21,855 nucleotides of DNA from DATGIQ01 sp035295665 (GTDB taxonomy: Bacteria > Planctomycetota > Planctomycetia > Gemmatales > Gemmataceae): contig DATGIQ010000251.1 of the NCBI GenBank assembly GCA_035295665.1, forward strand, positions 1-21,855, given 5' to 3'. The first letter of the stretch is position 1, and every line of letters begins with the position of its first letter. The notes beneath the pieces were generated by a model. The model did not search any database. It had not been told where the DNA came from and was given only the letters and a program-made list of their open reading frames with translations. Positions 14,432-21,855 of the stretch are shown here, one piece after another. The position numbers and the translations under genes are program-made.

Positions 14432-16753
14432 ATGGGGCGGAGGATTCTCAACTGTGGCCTCACGCTCGTGCTGGCAGCCGGCATCACCTTGTTGCCCGGC
14501 TGCTTTGGCGTTAGCCAGAATCCCAGTTATTTCCCCCATTTGCTCCCGACCGGCGACATCATTCGCACTCATGCCAAACCGCCCGGTCCAAGCTATTTTA
14601 GCAACTTCGATCCCCATGCCGCCCGCCTCGAAGTTCGGCCGCTGGAATCGACCAATCCGGTGCGCACGCAACACGTCCTGGTAGCCACCATTTATGATGA
14701 AAAAGGCAATCCGCGCCGCAACCGCCGCATCGAATGGATGGTCGAAGGCGTCGGCAACATCGTCGAGGTGGACGAAAGCGGAGTCTTTCCGGGGCGCGGC
14801 TACAAGGTCGACAACAAGTACGCCGTCAGCTACACCGATTACTGCGAGCACCGCATCACCCGGGGTAACGCCGATCCCAATGATGATTTCGTCATTCGAC
14901 CCGGTCAGACCTGGTGCGTCGTCAGCTCGGCGGTGGAAGGCGACACGCATGTTACGGTTTACGCTCCGGAAATCGCCAATTGGGACTTACACAAGGTTTT
15001 TGTCACCAAGCACTGGGTCGATGCCGAATGGACGTTGCCGCCTCCGGCGGTCAACCGGGCCGGGACCGAACATCCTGTCACCAGCCATATCTTCCGTCAC
15101 ACGGACCGCCAGCCATTGGCCAACTACCGGGTGAGGTATCGCCTCCTCGACGGCCCTCCCGCGGTGTTCATGCCGGGCCGGGCGCAGGAAGCCGTGGCCA
15201 CCAGCGATCTGAGCGGCAACGCCACGGCCAGCCTGGTGCAGGTCACGCCGCAGCCGGGGGTCAATCGCATCAGCGTCGAGATCATCCGCCCGCCCGATCC
15301 ATCCTCGCCCAGCGGGGTCGGGATCATCATCGGCCGCGGCGAGACCAGCAAGGAATGGCAGGCCGCCCAGGTCGCGCTCACAGTCGCGGCCCCGCCGACA
15401 GCCGGCGTCAACCAGGAACTTCCGCTGACCCTGTCGGTTACCAACAATGGCCAGGTGGAAACCCAGGCGTTCACGGTCCGCGCGACCTTGCCGGACGGCG
15501 TGCAGTTTGTCCGTTCCACGCCGCGCGCCGCCGTGGAGGGGAACCAGCTGATCTGGACATTCGGCCTCCTCCCGGGCGGCCGGACGGAATCCGTACAGCT
15601 GGTTCTCCGGCCGACGCGAGTTGGTCCCATTACGAACTGTGCCGCCGTGACAACCGTGGAAGGCCTCCGCGATGAAAAGTGTGTTACCACTCAGGTAACG
15701 CCGCCCCAGGTGGCCCAACTCAACGTGGCCGTCAGCCCGCCACCCGCCGCCTCGGTCGGTGTGCCGATCAGCTTGCAGATCATGGTGAGCAACCCGGGAA
15801 CGGCTCCGGTCAATAACGTCCTGCTCAGCGCCAGCTTCGATGCCGGCCTGGAACACGAAACCCACGCCAACCCAATCGAGCTGCCGGTGGGCCAGCTTCG
15901 ACCGGGAGAGAGCAAGACCGTACCGTTGGTGCTGACCGCGCGGCGGGAGGGACGGCTGATGGTCCGGATCACGGCCACCGCGGACGGCAACCTCAAGAGC
16001 AACGCCGAGGCTGCCGTGGTCGTGCAAGCAGCCCGGCTCTCGTTCACGAAAACTGGGCCGAAGCTCCGGTATGTCGATCAGCCGGTCACGTGGGAAATCC
16101 GCCTGGTTAATTCCGGCGATGTGCCACTGAACAATGTTGTGGTCCGCGATCCGTTGCCGGCGGAGGTGGCTTTTACCGGGGCGACGGAGCTCGGCCAATT
16201 AATCAACGGTCAGGTTGTGTGGAATGTGGGGACGGTACCACCCGGCGGACAAAAGGCTGTGCAAGTGACCGCCCGGTGCGCTCAGCGGACCCAACATCTC
16301 GTCAACACGGCGGTGGTGACGGCCGATCCGGGGGTGCAGGAACAGGCGCAAGCCGAGCTGGAGATCCTTGGCCTACCGGCTTATTCGCTGGAAGTGCGCA
16401 AGATCGGCGATCCCGTGACGGTCGGAAGCAAGATGACGTACCAGATCTCCGTAACAAATACGGGCACGCTGCCGGGAACGGGCGTCGAGGTCACGGTCCG
16501 CGTGCCGGCGGAGATGCAGATCACCAACACCTCTGGACCGACCCAGGCCCGCGTGGATGGACAGAACGTTCTCTTCCCCGCCCTCGATGCGCTTCCGCCC
16601 AAACAGACGGCCACCTTCACGATCGAGGTCCTGGCCCTGCGGCCCGGTGATGTACGGCTGCAAGCGGAGCTGCGGAGTACGACCCTGCGTGAGCCGGTGA
16701 TCAAGCAGGAAAGCACCAATATCGTTGTGCCGAATGGGCCCGCAAGACCCTAG
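14432..16753 (+). CDS. Lipoprotein with Ig-like region and four DUF11-type repeats
   Basis: The protein has 773 residues. The ATG at 14432 has GAGGGGAG 8 bases upstream and opens a lipoprotein signal, GLTLVLAAGITLLPGC, with lipobox LPGC at Cys24. The longer open frame upstream runs antisense through the HEAT gene and is rejected. Residues about 65-320 are beta-rich with invasin-like Ig features (VLVATIYDEKGNPRRNRRIEW; LANYRVRYRLLDGPPAVF; SGNATASLVQ). Four DUF11-type beta-sandwich repeats follow, at about 313-424, 428-533, 534-646 and 650-765. Each has a V(T/S)NxGxxPxxxVxVxxxLP-like strand pair, for example WEIRLVNSGDVPLNNVVVRDPLP. DUF11 proteins are surface or periplasmic structural proteins of unclear biochemical role. 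It likely stands on a membrane and extends outward. Lipid attachment is inferred from the lipobox. Confidence 0.92.
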   Translation: MGRRILNCGLTLVLAAGITLLPGCFGVSQNPSYFPHLLPTGDIIRTHAKPPGPSYFSNFDPHAARLEVRPLESTNPVRTQHVLVATIYDEKGNPRRNRRIEWMVEGVGNIVEVDESGVFPGRGYKVDNKYAVSYTDYCEHRITRGNADPNDDFVIRPGQTWCVVSSAVEGDTHVTVYAPEIANWDLHKVFVTKHWVDAEWTLPPPAVNRAGTEHPVTSHIFRHTDRQPLANYRVRYRLLDGPPAVFMPGRAQEAVATSDLSGNATASLVQVTPQPGVNRISVEIIRPPDPSSPSGVGIIIGRGETSKEWQAAQVALTVAAPPTAGVNQELPLTLSVTNNGQVETQAFTVRATLPDGVQFVRSTPRAAVEGNQLIWTFGLLPGGRTESVQLVLRPTRVGPITNCAAVTTVEGLRDEKCVTTQVTPPQVAQLNVAVSPPPAASVGVPISLQIMVSNPGTAPVNNVLLSASFDAGLEHETHANPIELPVGQLRPGESKTVPLVLTARREGRLMVRITATADGNLKSNAEAAVVVQAARLSFTKTGPKLRYVDQPVTWEIRLVNSGDVPLNNVVVRDPLPAEVAFTGATELGQLINGQVVWNVGTVPPGGQKAVQVTARCAQRTQHLVNTAVVTADPGVQEQAQAELEILGLPAYSLEVRKIGDPVTVGSKMTYQISVTNTGTLPGTGVEVTVRVPAEMQITNTSGPTQARVDGQNVLFPALDALPPKQTATFTIEVLALRPGDVRLQAELRSTTLREPVIKQESTNIVVPNGPARP

Positions 16754-16782
16754 GTCGTTCGTGAAAACAGGTTTCTTGGCTG

Positions 16783-16869
16783 GGTGGCACGCCCTGAGTC
16801 TTCGAAGGGGGGCGTGGGTAGTCTCCCTATTTTCCGCCCACGCCCTTCGAAGACTCAGGGCGTGCCACC
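16783..16869. repeat. Nested palindromic repeat element
   Basis: The left arm (16783-16818) and right arm (16837-16869), starting GGTGGCACGCCCTGAGTCTT, are inverted copies that differ only by three extra G in the left arm; the loop is 18 bases. Each arm is itself a hairpin: CACGCCCT and AGGGCGTG flank a 10-base loop containing TTCGA. It lies 30 bases past the DUF11 gene and could end its transcript, but the pair-of-palindromes layout resembles REP/BIME-type repeats. Confidence 0.75.
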
Positions 16870-17018
16870 TAAAACCAGGCGTTGGGTTCTTCAGGGTCCG
16901 TAACCGAAACCGTGTTCCCGGTTGTCCCATCCCCGCGCGCGCCGTAAAGTACCAATCCAACGTGGCGATTCCGCCATCCGCTGAAGGCATGGTTCGGTTT
17001 GCGATGCGAGGCCATTCC

Positions 17019-18965
17019 ATGGAGCTGCTGGACCAAGTCAAAGACGGGTTTCGCACGATCGAGGTGGATGAGACTACCAAGACACAGGCGCTGAAACATT
17101 TGCAGCAATGGCTGTCAGACTCGGATTTTGCCGCGTATCGGCCCCAGCTGGAATGGCTTATTGGGGGCAAACAATGGTCCGGTTTGCTCGATCGGTTTTA
17201 CCAGATCCTCCCCTTCGGCACCGGAGGCCGCCGCGGAGCGGTCGGCATCGGGCCTAACCGCATGAATCCGTGGACGCTTGGCGCTTCCGTCCAGGGCCAT
17301 TGCGAATACCTCAAAGAGCGATTCCCCGGCGTACAACCGCTCCGCGTCGTGGTCGCTTACGATGTTCGCCGCTTTGAGGACAAACGCCACAACTACAATC
17401 CAGCTCTGCCCAATCCCGTCCTGCACCTCTCGTCCAAGGACTTTGCCCAGTATGCCGCCGGCGTGTACGTGGCCAACGGCATCGACGCCTTCCTTCTTCC
17501 TGCCGACAGCAAGCGCTACCTGGCGACGCCGGAACTGTCCTTCACGATCCGCCACCTGAATGCCCACGGCGGGTTGAACATCTCGGCGTCGCACAATCCG
17601 CCGGACGATAACGGCGGCAAGTTTTACGATGAACGCGGGGGCCAGCCGGTCCCCCCCGACGATCAGATCATGGCCGACCTCGTCGATCAGGTCACGACCA
17701 TCAAACACCTTGCCTGGTCCGATGCCCAGCGCAGCGGCCGGATCCTGCTCCTTGATGACGGGCCGCATCAGGCGTACCTCGATTTGATCCGCCGCCAGAG
17801 CCTGATCGCGCCGCCCCGGTTCGATGAGATCCAAATCGTCTTCACGCCGCTGCATGGCGTGGGGGCCATGACGGCTATGGAAGCCCTCCTCGAACAGGGT
17901 TTCCGCATTATTCCGGTTGAAGAACAGATGACGCCGGACGGCCAATTCCCCAACGTTACGAAGACGCCCAATCCCGAAGTGCCCGATTCGATGGATCGCG
18001 CCGCCGCCACTGCCCGACAGAACCACGCCGACCTCGTGCTCGCCACCGATCCGGACGCCGACCGGCTGGGGGCGATGATTCCTAAGCCCGCGGCCGGCGA
18101 ATGGCGTTTCGTAACCGGCAACGAGCTGGCCGCACTCTTGACCCATTTCAAGCTACACAAGTTGACGCAGCAGGGCCGCCTGCCCCGTTCGCCCATCGTC
18201 ATCACCACCGAGATCACGACTCGGCTGATCACCCGCATTGCCCGCCATTTCAATGCCCAGGTGGTGAACAATCTGCTGGTCGGGTTCAAGTACATGGCCG
18301 ATGTGCTCTGGCACCTGGAGCAAGAGGGCGCGTTCGAGGATGTCCGCGGCACGCCCGAGGATTTTGTCATTGCCAGCGAGGAGAGCCACGGAATTCTGGT
18401 GACGCCGGCAATCCGCGACAAGGATTCTGCCGGCGCTGCCCTGTTAATGGCCGAGCTGGCCCTGGAGCAAAAACGCCTGGGCCGCACCGTCCTCGACTAC
18501 CTGGAGGCGCTCTACCGGCAGTTCGGCTATTTCCGCAACGAGGGCGTATCGGTTGTGTTGCCCGGCATTCTCGGCAAGCAGAACATGGCTCGCATGCTGG
18601 ACGCCCTGCGGGTCGCGCCACCCAAGGAGATCGGCGGGCTGGCCGTGACGGCCTGGGAGGATCTGCGCGATGAACGGAGTCACTTCGGCCCGATCAAAGG
18701 GGCGACCGATTTCGCGTCACGCAATTTCTTGCTGTATCAGCTAGGAGAGCACGCCCGGATTGCCCTGCGGCCCAGCGGCACGGAGCCCAAGGCCAAGGCC
18801 TATATTGAAGCATGTTCCGTTCCGTGTCCTGCCGGCGCTTCCGCTGCGGATTGGCAGCGCTCTTGCCGGGAAGTGGACGAGTTGGCCGACCGGCTAGCCC
18901 GGGAGTTTCTGCAAAAGGCCCTGGCCCTGATCGGCATGACCCCGGCGGAAGCGGGGCTGCGCTGA
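17019..18965 (+). CDS. Phosphohexomutase (phosphoglucomutase/phosphomannomutase family)
   Basis: The protein has 648 residues. The ATG at 17019 is chosen because GAGG lies 7 bases upstream; in-frame ATGs at 16989 and 17004 lack this. All four family signatures are present. The catalytic phosphoserine loop SASHNPPDDNGGK (189-201) carries Ser191. The metal-binding loop is DPDADR (344-349), the sugar-specificity loop EESHG (454-458), and the phosphate-binding loop RPSGTEPK (584-591). GTGGRRG (67-73) is the N-terminal substrate loop. It should interconvert hexose 1- and 6-phosphates, in the cytoplasm. The length and the GTGGRRG and EESHG features favour a phosphoglucomutase-like rather than a phosphomannomutase/GlmM enzyme, but specificity is inferred. 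The stop overlaps the ribosome-binding site of the thioesterase gene. Confidence 0.95.
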   Translation: MELLDQVKDGFRTIEVDETTKTQALKHLQQWLSDSDFAAYRPQLEWLIGGKQWSGLLDRFYQILPFGTGGRRGAVGIGPNRMNPWTLGASVQGHCEYLKERFPGVQPLRVVVAYDVRRFEDKRHNYNPALPNPVLHLSSKDFAQYAAGVYVANGIDAFLLPADSKRYLATPELSFTIRHLNAHGGLNISASHNPPDDNGGKFYDERGGQPVPPDDQIMADLVDQVTTIKHLAWSDAQRSGRILLLDDGPHQAYLDLIRRQSLIAPPRFDEIQIVFTPLHGVGAMTAMEALLEQGFRIIPVEEQMTPDGQFPNVTKTPNPEVPDSMDRAAATARQNHADLVLATDPDADRLGAMIPKPAAGEWRFVTGNELAALLTHFKLHKLTQQGRLPRSPIVITTEITTRLITRIARHFNAQVVNNLLVGFKYMADVLWHLEQEGAFEDVRGTPEDFVIASEESHGILVTPAIRDKDSAGAALLMAELALEQKRLGRTVLDYLEALYRQFGYFRNEGVSVVLPGILGKQNMARMLDALRVAPPKEIGGLAVTAWEDLRDERSHFGPIKGATDFASRNFLLYQLGEHARIALRPSGTEPKAKAYIEACSVPCPAGASAADWQRSCREVDELADRLAREFLQKALALIGMTPAEAGLR

Positions 18966-18978
18966 GGAGGTTCGCTCC

Positions 18979-19437
18979 GTGCTCGCACCGAAGCCCGACC
19001 CTCTGTTCCGCACGTCGCGCCGGATTGAGTTCGCCGATACCGATATGGCCGGCATCGTACACTTTGCGAATTTCTTCCGTTTCATGGAAGCCGCCGAGGT
19101 CGATTTCCTCCGCTCCCGGGGGTTGTCGGTGGTCCAGCACTGGGAGGGCCGCTGGATCAGCTTTCCTCGCGTAGCCGCATCGTGTGATTACCTGCGGCCG
19201 ATCCGCTTCCAGGACATGGTGGAAATCACCGTGGGCTTGCAGCGGTTAGGTCGCAAGTCGGTGACCTATGCCTTCGAATTCTTTCGCGGCACCGAGCTCA
19301 TCGCTCGGGGACAGGTCAGTTCGGTTTGCTGCGTCGCGGCGGACGGCAGCATCGACTCGATCGAGATCCCGCCGTCCATTCGGGCCCGCTTGGAAACCGC
19401 CGCGCCAGCACCGGCTCCGCCCTCGGAGAAACACTAA
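18979..19437 (+). CDS. Hot-dog fold acyl-CoA thioesterase (4-hydroxybenzoyl-CoA thioesterase/YbgC-like)
   Basis: The protein has 152 residues. The start is GTG at 18979, with GAGGAGG (18964-18970) 8 bases upstream, overlapping the TGA of the mutase gene. Translational coupling is therefore likely. Residues 17-40 carry the family motif EFADTDMAGIVHFANFFRFMEAAE, in which Asp22 is the expected catalytic aspartate. The rest (SCDYLRPIRFQDMVEITVGLQRLGRKSVTYAFEF) matches the central hot-dog strands. The family hydrolyses acyl-CoA thioesters in the cytoplasm; the acyl group is not predictable here. The Pro/Ala-rich tail after about residue 138 is outside the fold. No functional link with the mutase is obvious beyond co-transcription. 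Confidence 0.92.
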   Translation: MLAPKPDPLFRTSRRIEFADTDMAGIVHFANFFRFMEAAEVDFLRSRGLSVVQHWEGRWISFPRVAASCDYLRPIRFQDMVEITVGLQRLGRKSVTYAFEFFRGTELIARGQVSSVCCVAADGSIDSIEIPPSIRARLETAAPAPAPPSEKH

Positions 19438-19451
19438 CAAAGGATGACTGG

Positions 19452-19490
19452 AACGCGCAAATCAAATTTCCAGGCACGTTTTTTCGCGTT
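19452..19490. terminator. Weak terminator candidate between convergent genes
   Basis: AACGCG (19452-19457) pairs with CGCGTT (19485-19490) around a long 27-base interior that includes a T6 run. This 55-base gap separates the thioesterase (+) and metalloprotease (-) stops. The large loop makes it a low-confidence call. Confidence 0.25.
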
Positions 19491-19492
19491 TC

Positions 19493-20257
19493 TCAGCGTT
19501 CCCAGTTGTCCCATTCATGATCCGAGGGTTTGCGGCGGCCTTCGACCTGCAGGACCTGGTAACTGTTGAACGCCAGACAGGCGAACAGAAGAATCATGTA
19601 TCCGCCGTGCAAGAAGTCGAGGTAAGGGAGTCGTTCAATGATTGCCGGCGGTTCGGTGGAATAGGTGTTGATAAGAGCGATAAAAGCGAGCAACCCCGCG
19701 ACCACCAGCGAAATCCCCATCGCCACGCGGATGCCATTGGCCGGCGTGAGCCATTCGCAGACATCCCGGCTAATCTGCCCGCCGTCGAGCGGCCAGATCG
19801 GCAGGAGGTTGAGGAACCCCCAGAACAGGTTAATGACGACGAGATCGAAAACCGCAGAGGTAACCAGAGGACTCATCATTCTCAAATCCACTTGCCGCGC
19901 TGCCCACCAAACCAGTCCGAAGAGCAGAAACCCAGCGAGCGGTCCCGCAAAATAAACCGCGATGCGCTGCCAACGATTGCGCAGGGCACTGCTGCCAATG
20001 GCCAGGCCACCGAAGCTGTATAGGACGATGTGCCCATGCGATCCGAACAGCCGGCCCATGAACACATGTCCCATCTCATGAACGAGCACCGAGACGAACA
20101 CGCAGAAGACCCAGACCAGCAGAAAACCAAACCCATCCTCCAGGGCATTCCATCCCATGATCAAGCTGACGAGCCAGAACATGGGATGCACGCGGATGTC
20201 GATCCTAAACAATCGGAAGTTCAGATCGTATGGGCTGCGGTTCGGTTCGAAAAACAT
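19493..20257 (-). CDS. Site-2-protease-family (M50) membrane metalloprotease
   Basis: The protein has 254 residues. The ATG at 20257 has GAGGAG 8 bases upstream; the frame stays open further back, but that part reads as translated intergenic DNA. The zinc motif HEMGH is at residues 60-64, inside a hydrophobic segment (VWVFCVFVSVLVHEMGH). The second motif, NLLPIWPLDGG (150-160), supplies the third ligand Asp158. About five to six hydrophobic segments are visible (about 24-36, 43-66, 98-118, 133-153, 178-197, 217-232). The family cleaves substrates within the membrane, often in regulated proteolysis of anti-sigma or other membrane proteins. No PDZ or CBS domain is present, so this is a minimal type; the target is unknown and no anti-sigma factor lies nearby. 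Confidence 0.94.
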   Translation of the reverse strand: MFFEPNRSPYDLNFRLFRIDIRVHPMFWLVSLIMGWNALEDGFGFLLVWVFCVFVSVLVHEMGHVFMGRLFGSHGHIVLYSFGGLAIGSSALRNRWQRIAVYFAGPLAGFLLFGLVWWAARQVDLRMMSPLVTSAVFDLVVINLFWGFLNLLPIWPLDGGQISRDVCEWLTPANGIRVAMGISLVVAGLLAFIALINTYSTEPPAIIERLPYLDFLHGGYMILLFACLAFNSYQVLQVEGRRKPSDHEWDNWER

Positions 20258-20379
20258 GGCATCGGCTCCTCGGACTGGCTTCGCTCTTTCCTGCGTTATA
20301 GCAGATCCTGCTCGAAATAGCCTCTCGCGGGGAAATCCAGACTCGTGGCTGCACTTCCCCGTTGCCCGTCGTCGCCCTC

Positions 20380-20402
20380 GTTCCCAAACGCGGTTTGGGA
20401 AC
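20380..20402. repeat. Perfect short palindrome, interspersed-repeat type
   Basis: GTTCCCAAAC (20380-20389) and GTTTGGGAAC (20393-20402) are exact reverse complements around GCG. Outer arms, CCTCGTT (20376-20382) and AACGAGG (near 20425-20431), suggest a larger degenerate element. It lies between the transporter stop (20443) and the metalloprotease start (20257), both on the minus strand, and could terminate the transporter transcript. There is no U-run. Confidence 0.6.
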
Positions 20403-20442
20403 CAGGGAACGATGGAACCAACGAACGAGGAAAGGGACTTGC

Positions 20443-21441
20443 TTAAGTGGGCGTGTCCATCGGCTCCGCCGGCCGGCGGAGCATGAGCCAGGCCGTGGGC
20501 GCCAGCACAAGGAAGATTCCCGCCAGCGTCGCCGGCATCAGCGCATTCTTGCCGAGGAGCATTTCCAGAGCCAACGCAAACACGATCTGCGTGAGGCCGA
20601 CGACGGATACCTTCGCGGGTGGGCCGGCTGCGAACGCCTTGGTCAGGAACAGCTGGCCAACCGTGGCCGCCACACCAACGCCCAGGAGCATCCAGAGCAG
20701 CCCCTCCTCGAAGCGAACCTCCGGTGAAACCGTCCTCTCGAAGAGGAACAGCGAAGCCAGGCAGAACAAACACGACACCCCCGAAAAATGGACGACAATG
20801 GCCCGCACGTCAATTTTGTGCAGCCGGTGCAGGCCAATCATCGCCACCGCCGTCGAAAAAGAGCTCGCCAGCGCAACCAGCGAGGCAAAGTTGCCTTCGG
20901 CAAAGTGGGGCTGCTGAATGAGTGCAACGCCGGCCACGCCGCTGGCGACGGCGAGCCATACCCGGCCGGTGGGCGGTTCGCCCAGGAGCGGCCAAGACAG
21001 CAGTGCGACCCAGATCGGAAAGGTATTCGTCAGCGTCAACACATCGGAAACCGGTAGCCGGGTCAGAGCGAAAAACGTACCGATCAGACTACAGCTCCCG
21101 GCAACGCTGCGGAGCCATAGTGTCCGTGGCCGAAACACAACCAAGCGGACGCCGGCACTCAACGCCAGGATGGCCGCGAAGAAAAACGCTAGCGCGCTGC
21201 GGGCCAGGGCGATGATTTGCCAATCGCAAGTCGGTCCGAGGGCGTGCGCCATTGTGCCCATGAGGGCAAATGCCAGGCTACCCACAAGCATGAAGAGGTA
21301 GGGCGAAAGGGACTCCGAGGAAGGAGGAAGAAGCACAGGGGGAGAGGGGGAGACAAGAAGACAAGGAGAGGGGGAGGGCCGCTGTTTGTCTCCTTGTCTC
21401 CCCTTCTCTTTGTCTTCCCCTCTCCCCCTCTGCTTCTTCAT
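20443..21441 (-). CDS. EamA/DMT-family membrane transporter
   Basis: The protein has 332 residues. Two EamA-type halves of about five hydrophobic segments each run from residue about 47 to 180 and 187 to 322. Typical features include ALARSALAFFFAAILAL, FFALTRLPVSDVLTLTNTFPIWVALLSWPLLGEPP and, in the second half, LFLTKAFAAGPPAKVSVVGLTQIVFALALEMLLGKN. The family exports or imports small metabolites across the inner membrane; the substrate cannot be predicted. AAGG lies 7 bases before the ATG at 21441. Residues 1-45 (basic, then Ser/Pro-rich: KKQRGRGEDKEKGRQGDKQ, PSPSPCLLVSPSPPVLLPP) are not part of the fold and are encoded by a purine/pyrimidine-rich inverted repeat. Met51 is an alternative start but lacks a ribosome-binding site. 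It is 15 bases downstream of the next gene on the same strand, so the two are probably one operon. Confidence 0.9.
   Translation of the reverse strand: MKKQRGRGEDKEKGRQGDKQRPSPSPCLLVSPSPPVLLPPSSESLSPYLFMLVGSLAFALMGTMAHALGPTCDWQIIALARSALAFFFAAILALSAGVRLVVFRPRTLWLRSVAGSCSLIGTFFALTRLPVSDVLTLTNTFPIWVALLSWPLLGEPPTGRVWLAVASGVAGVALIQQPHFAEGNFASLVALASSFSTAVAMIGLHRLHKIDVRAIVVHFSGVSCLFCLASLFLFERTVSPEVRFEEGLLWMLLGVGVAATVGQLFLTKAFAAGPPAKVSVVGLTQIVFALALEMLLGKNALMPATLAGIFLVLAPTAWLMLRRPAEPMDTPT
21327..21439. repeat. Purine-rich imperfect inverted repeat at the transporter gene start
   Basis: The left arm (21327-21361, starting GAAGAAGCACAGGGGGAGAG) and right arm (21405-21439) are inverted copies with a few mismatches around a 43-base spacer. 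The spacer includes TCTCCTTGTCTCC (21389-21401), also present at 4969-4981. The arms lie within the first codons of the transporter and reach its start codon, so the mRNA could fold there. Confidence 0.6.
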
Positions 21442-21456
21442 CCCGCATCCTTTTTC

Positions 21457-21855
21457 TTACGGAGGCGAAGTCGGCAAGATTTCTTCGTACTCCGATTCAT
21501 CCACGGCTTGCCCGAGTTTCGCCGGCACGAACAGGAGGTCGTCGTCCATTTCCGCCTTCGTGAAAATCTTACGGATTTTGGTCAGGAACTGTCCTTCCTT
21601 GAGATGGCCGGCCAGGACCTTCAATTGCTTGATCTCTTCCGCCGGCGCCTCCCGCAGCAGGAAGCCGCCCGGCCGCTCTTTGCGGTATTTGTCCAGCCGT
21701 TCGTGAATGGTCTTGAACACCGCCGCCGCTTTGGTGCTGTCCTTGATGCTCTCTTGGGTAAAGCCCTCATCCACATCGGGGAGCTTCTCGCTGTAGGGCG
21801 CCTCTCCCTTGAGGACGCGGATATCCTCGGCGCTTAATCGTTTGGCCCATTCCAG
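21457..21855 (-). CDS. Hypothetical protein, 5' end outside window
   Basis: The frame is open from the right window edge to a stop at 21457 (132 residues seen). The visible part is charged and probably helical: LEWAKRLSAEDIRVLKGE, AAAVFKTIHERLDKYRKE, EEIKQLKVLAGHLKEGQF and KIFTKAEMDDDLLFVPAKLG. It has no membrane segment, signal or motif that I recognise. An in-frame GTG at 21774 is unlikely to be the start because similar sequence continues upstream without a break. It ends 15 bases before the transporter start on the same strand, suggesting co-transcription. Confidence 0.75.
   Translation of the reverse strand: MEWAKRLSAEDIRVLKGEAPYSEKLPDVDEGFTQESIKDSTKAAAVFKTIHERLDKYRKERPGGFLLREAPAEEIKQLKVLAGHLKEGQFLTKIRKIFTKAEMDDDLLFVPAKLGQAVDESEYEEILPTSPP

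Noticed and set aside
20258..20773. Upstream extension of the metalloprotease frame to 20773
   Set aside because: It would cover the palindrome and overlap the transporter gene; the start with GAGGAG at 20257 matches the family length.

Overview
The window looks like chromosomal DNA of a planctomycete, most likely from the Gemmata lineage. Three things point there. The large surface protein at the left edge starts with the N-terminal LERLEDRLVP motif seen on many giant planctomycete exported proteins. An FG-GAP/ASPIC-UnbV protein is coupled to a TPR protein. Secreted, PEP-CTERM and tandem-repeat proteins dominate, with small palindromic elements in most gaps. This assignment is inferred from protein features; no rRNA or tRNA is visible.

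Layout. 1-2039 (-): 5' part of a giant secreted repeat protein, cut by the window edge. 2505-5739 (-): a two-gene unit, an FG-GAP/ASPIC-UnbV protein followed by a membrane-anchored TPR protein. 6223-9637: three exported proteins, namely an L-type lectin-like protein (+), a HAF-repeat PEP-CTERM protein (-) and a small beta-rich exported protein (+). A near-consensus promoter at 8425-8452 may drive a separate leader or small RNA. 9824-14194 (-): a 1456-residue exported protein made almost entirely of HEAT repeats. 14432-16753 (+): a divergent lipoprotein with Ig-like and DUF11 domains. 17019-19437 (+): a coupled pair, a phosphohexomutase and a hot-dog thioesterase. 19493-20257 (-): a site-2-protease-family membrane metalloprotease. 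20443-21855 (-): an EamA/DMT transporter preceded by an unrecognised gene whose start lies outside the window.

Most of the coding capacity serves the cell surface or periplasm: adhesion or carbohydrate binding, and repeat scaffolds for protein-protein contacts. The metabolic genes at the right are housekeeping-like. No defence system, prophage, insertion sequence, CRISPR array or biosynthetic cluster was found. The least explained items are the promoter-to-terminator segment at about 8425-8749, and a set of palindromic or purine-rich repeats. Some of these repeats have entered coding sequence in frame: inside the ASPIC protein, at the C-terminus of the PEP-CTERM protein and at the N-terminus of the transporter.
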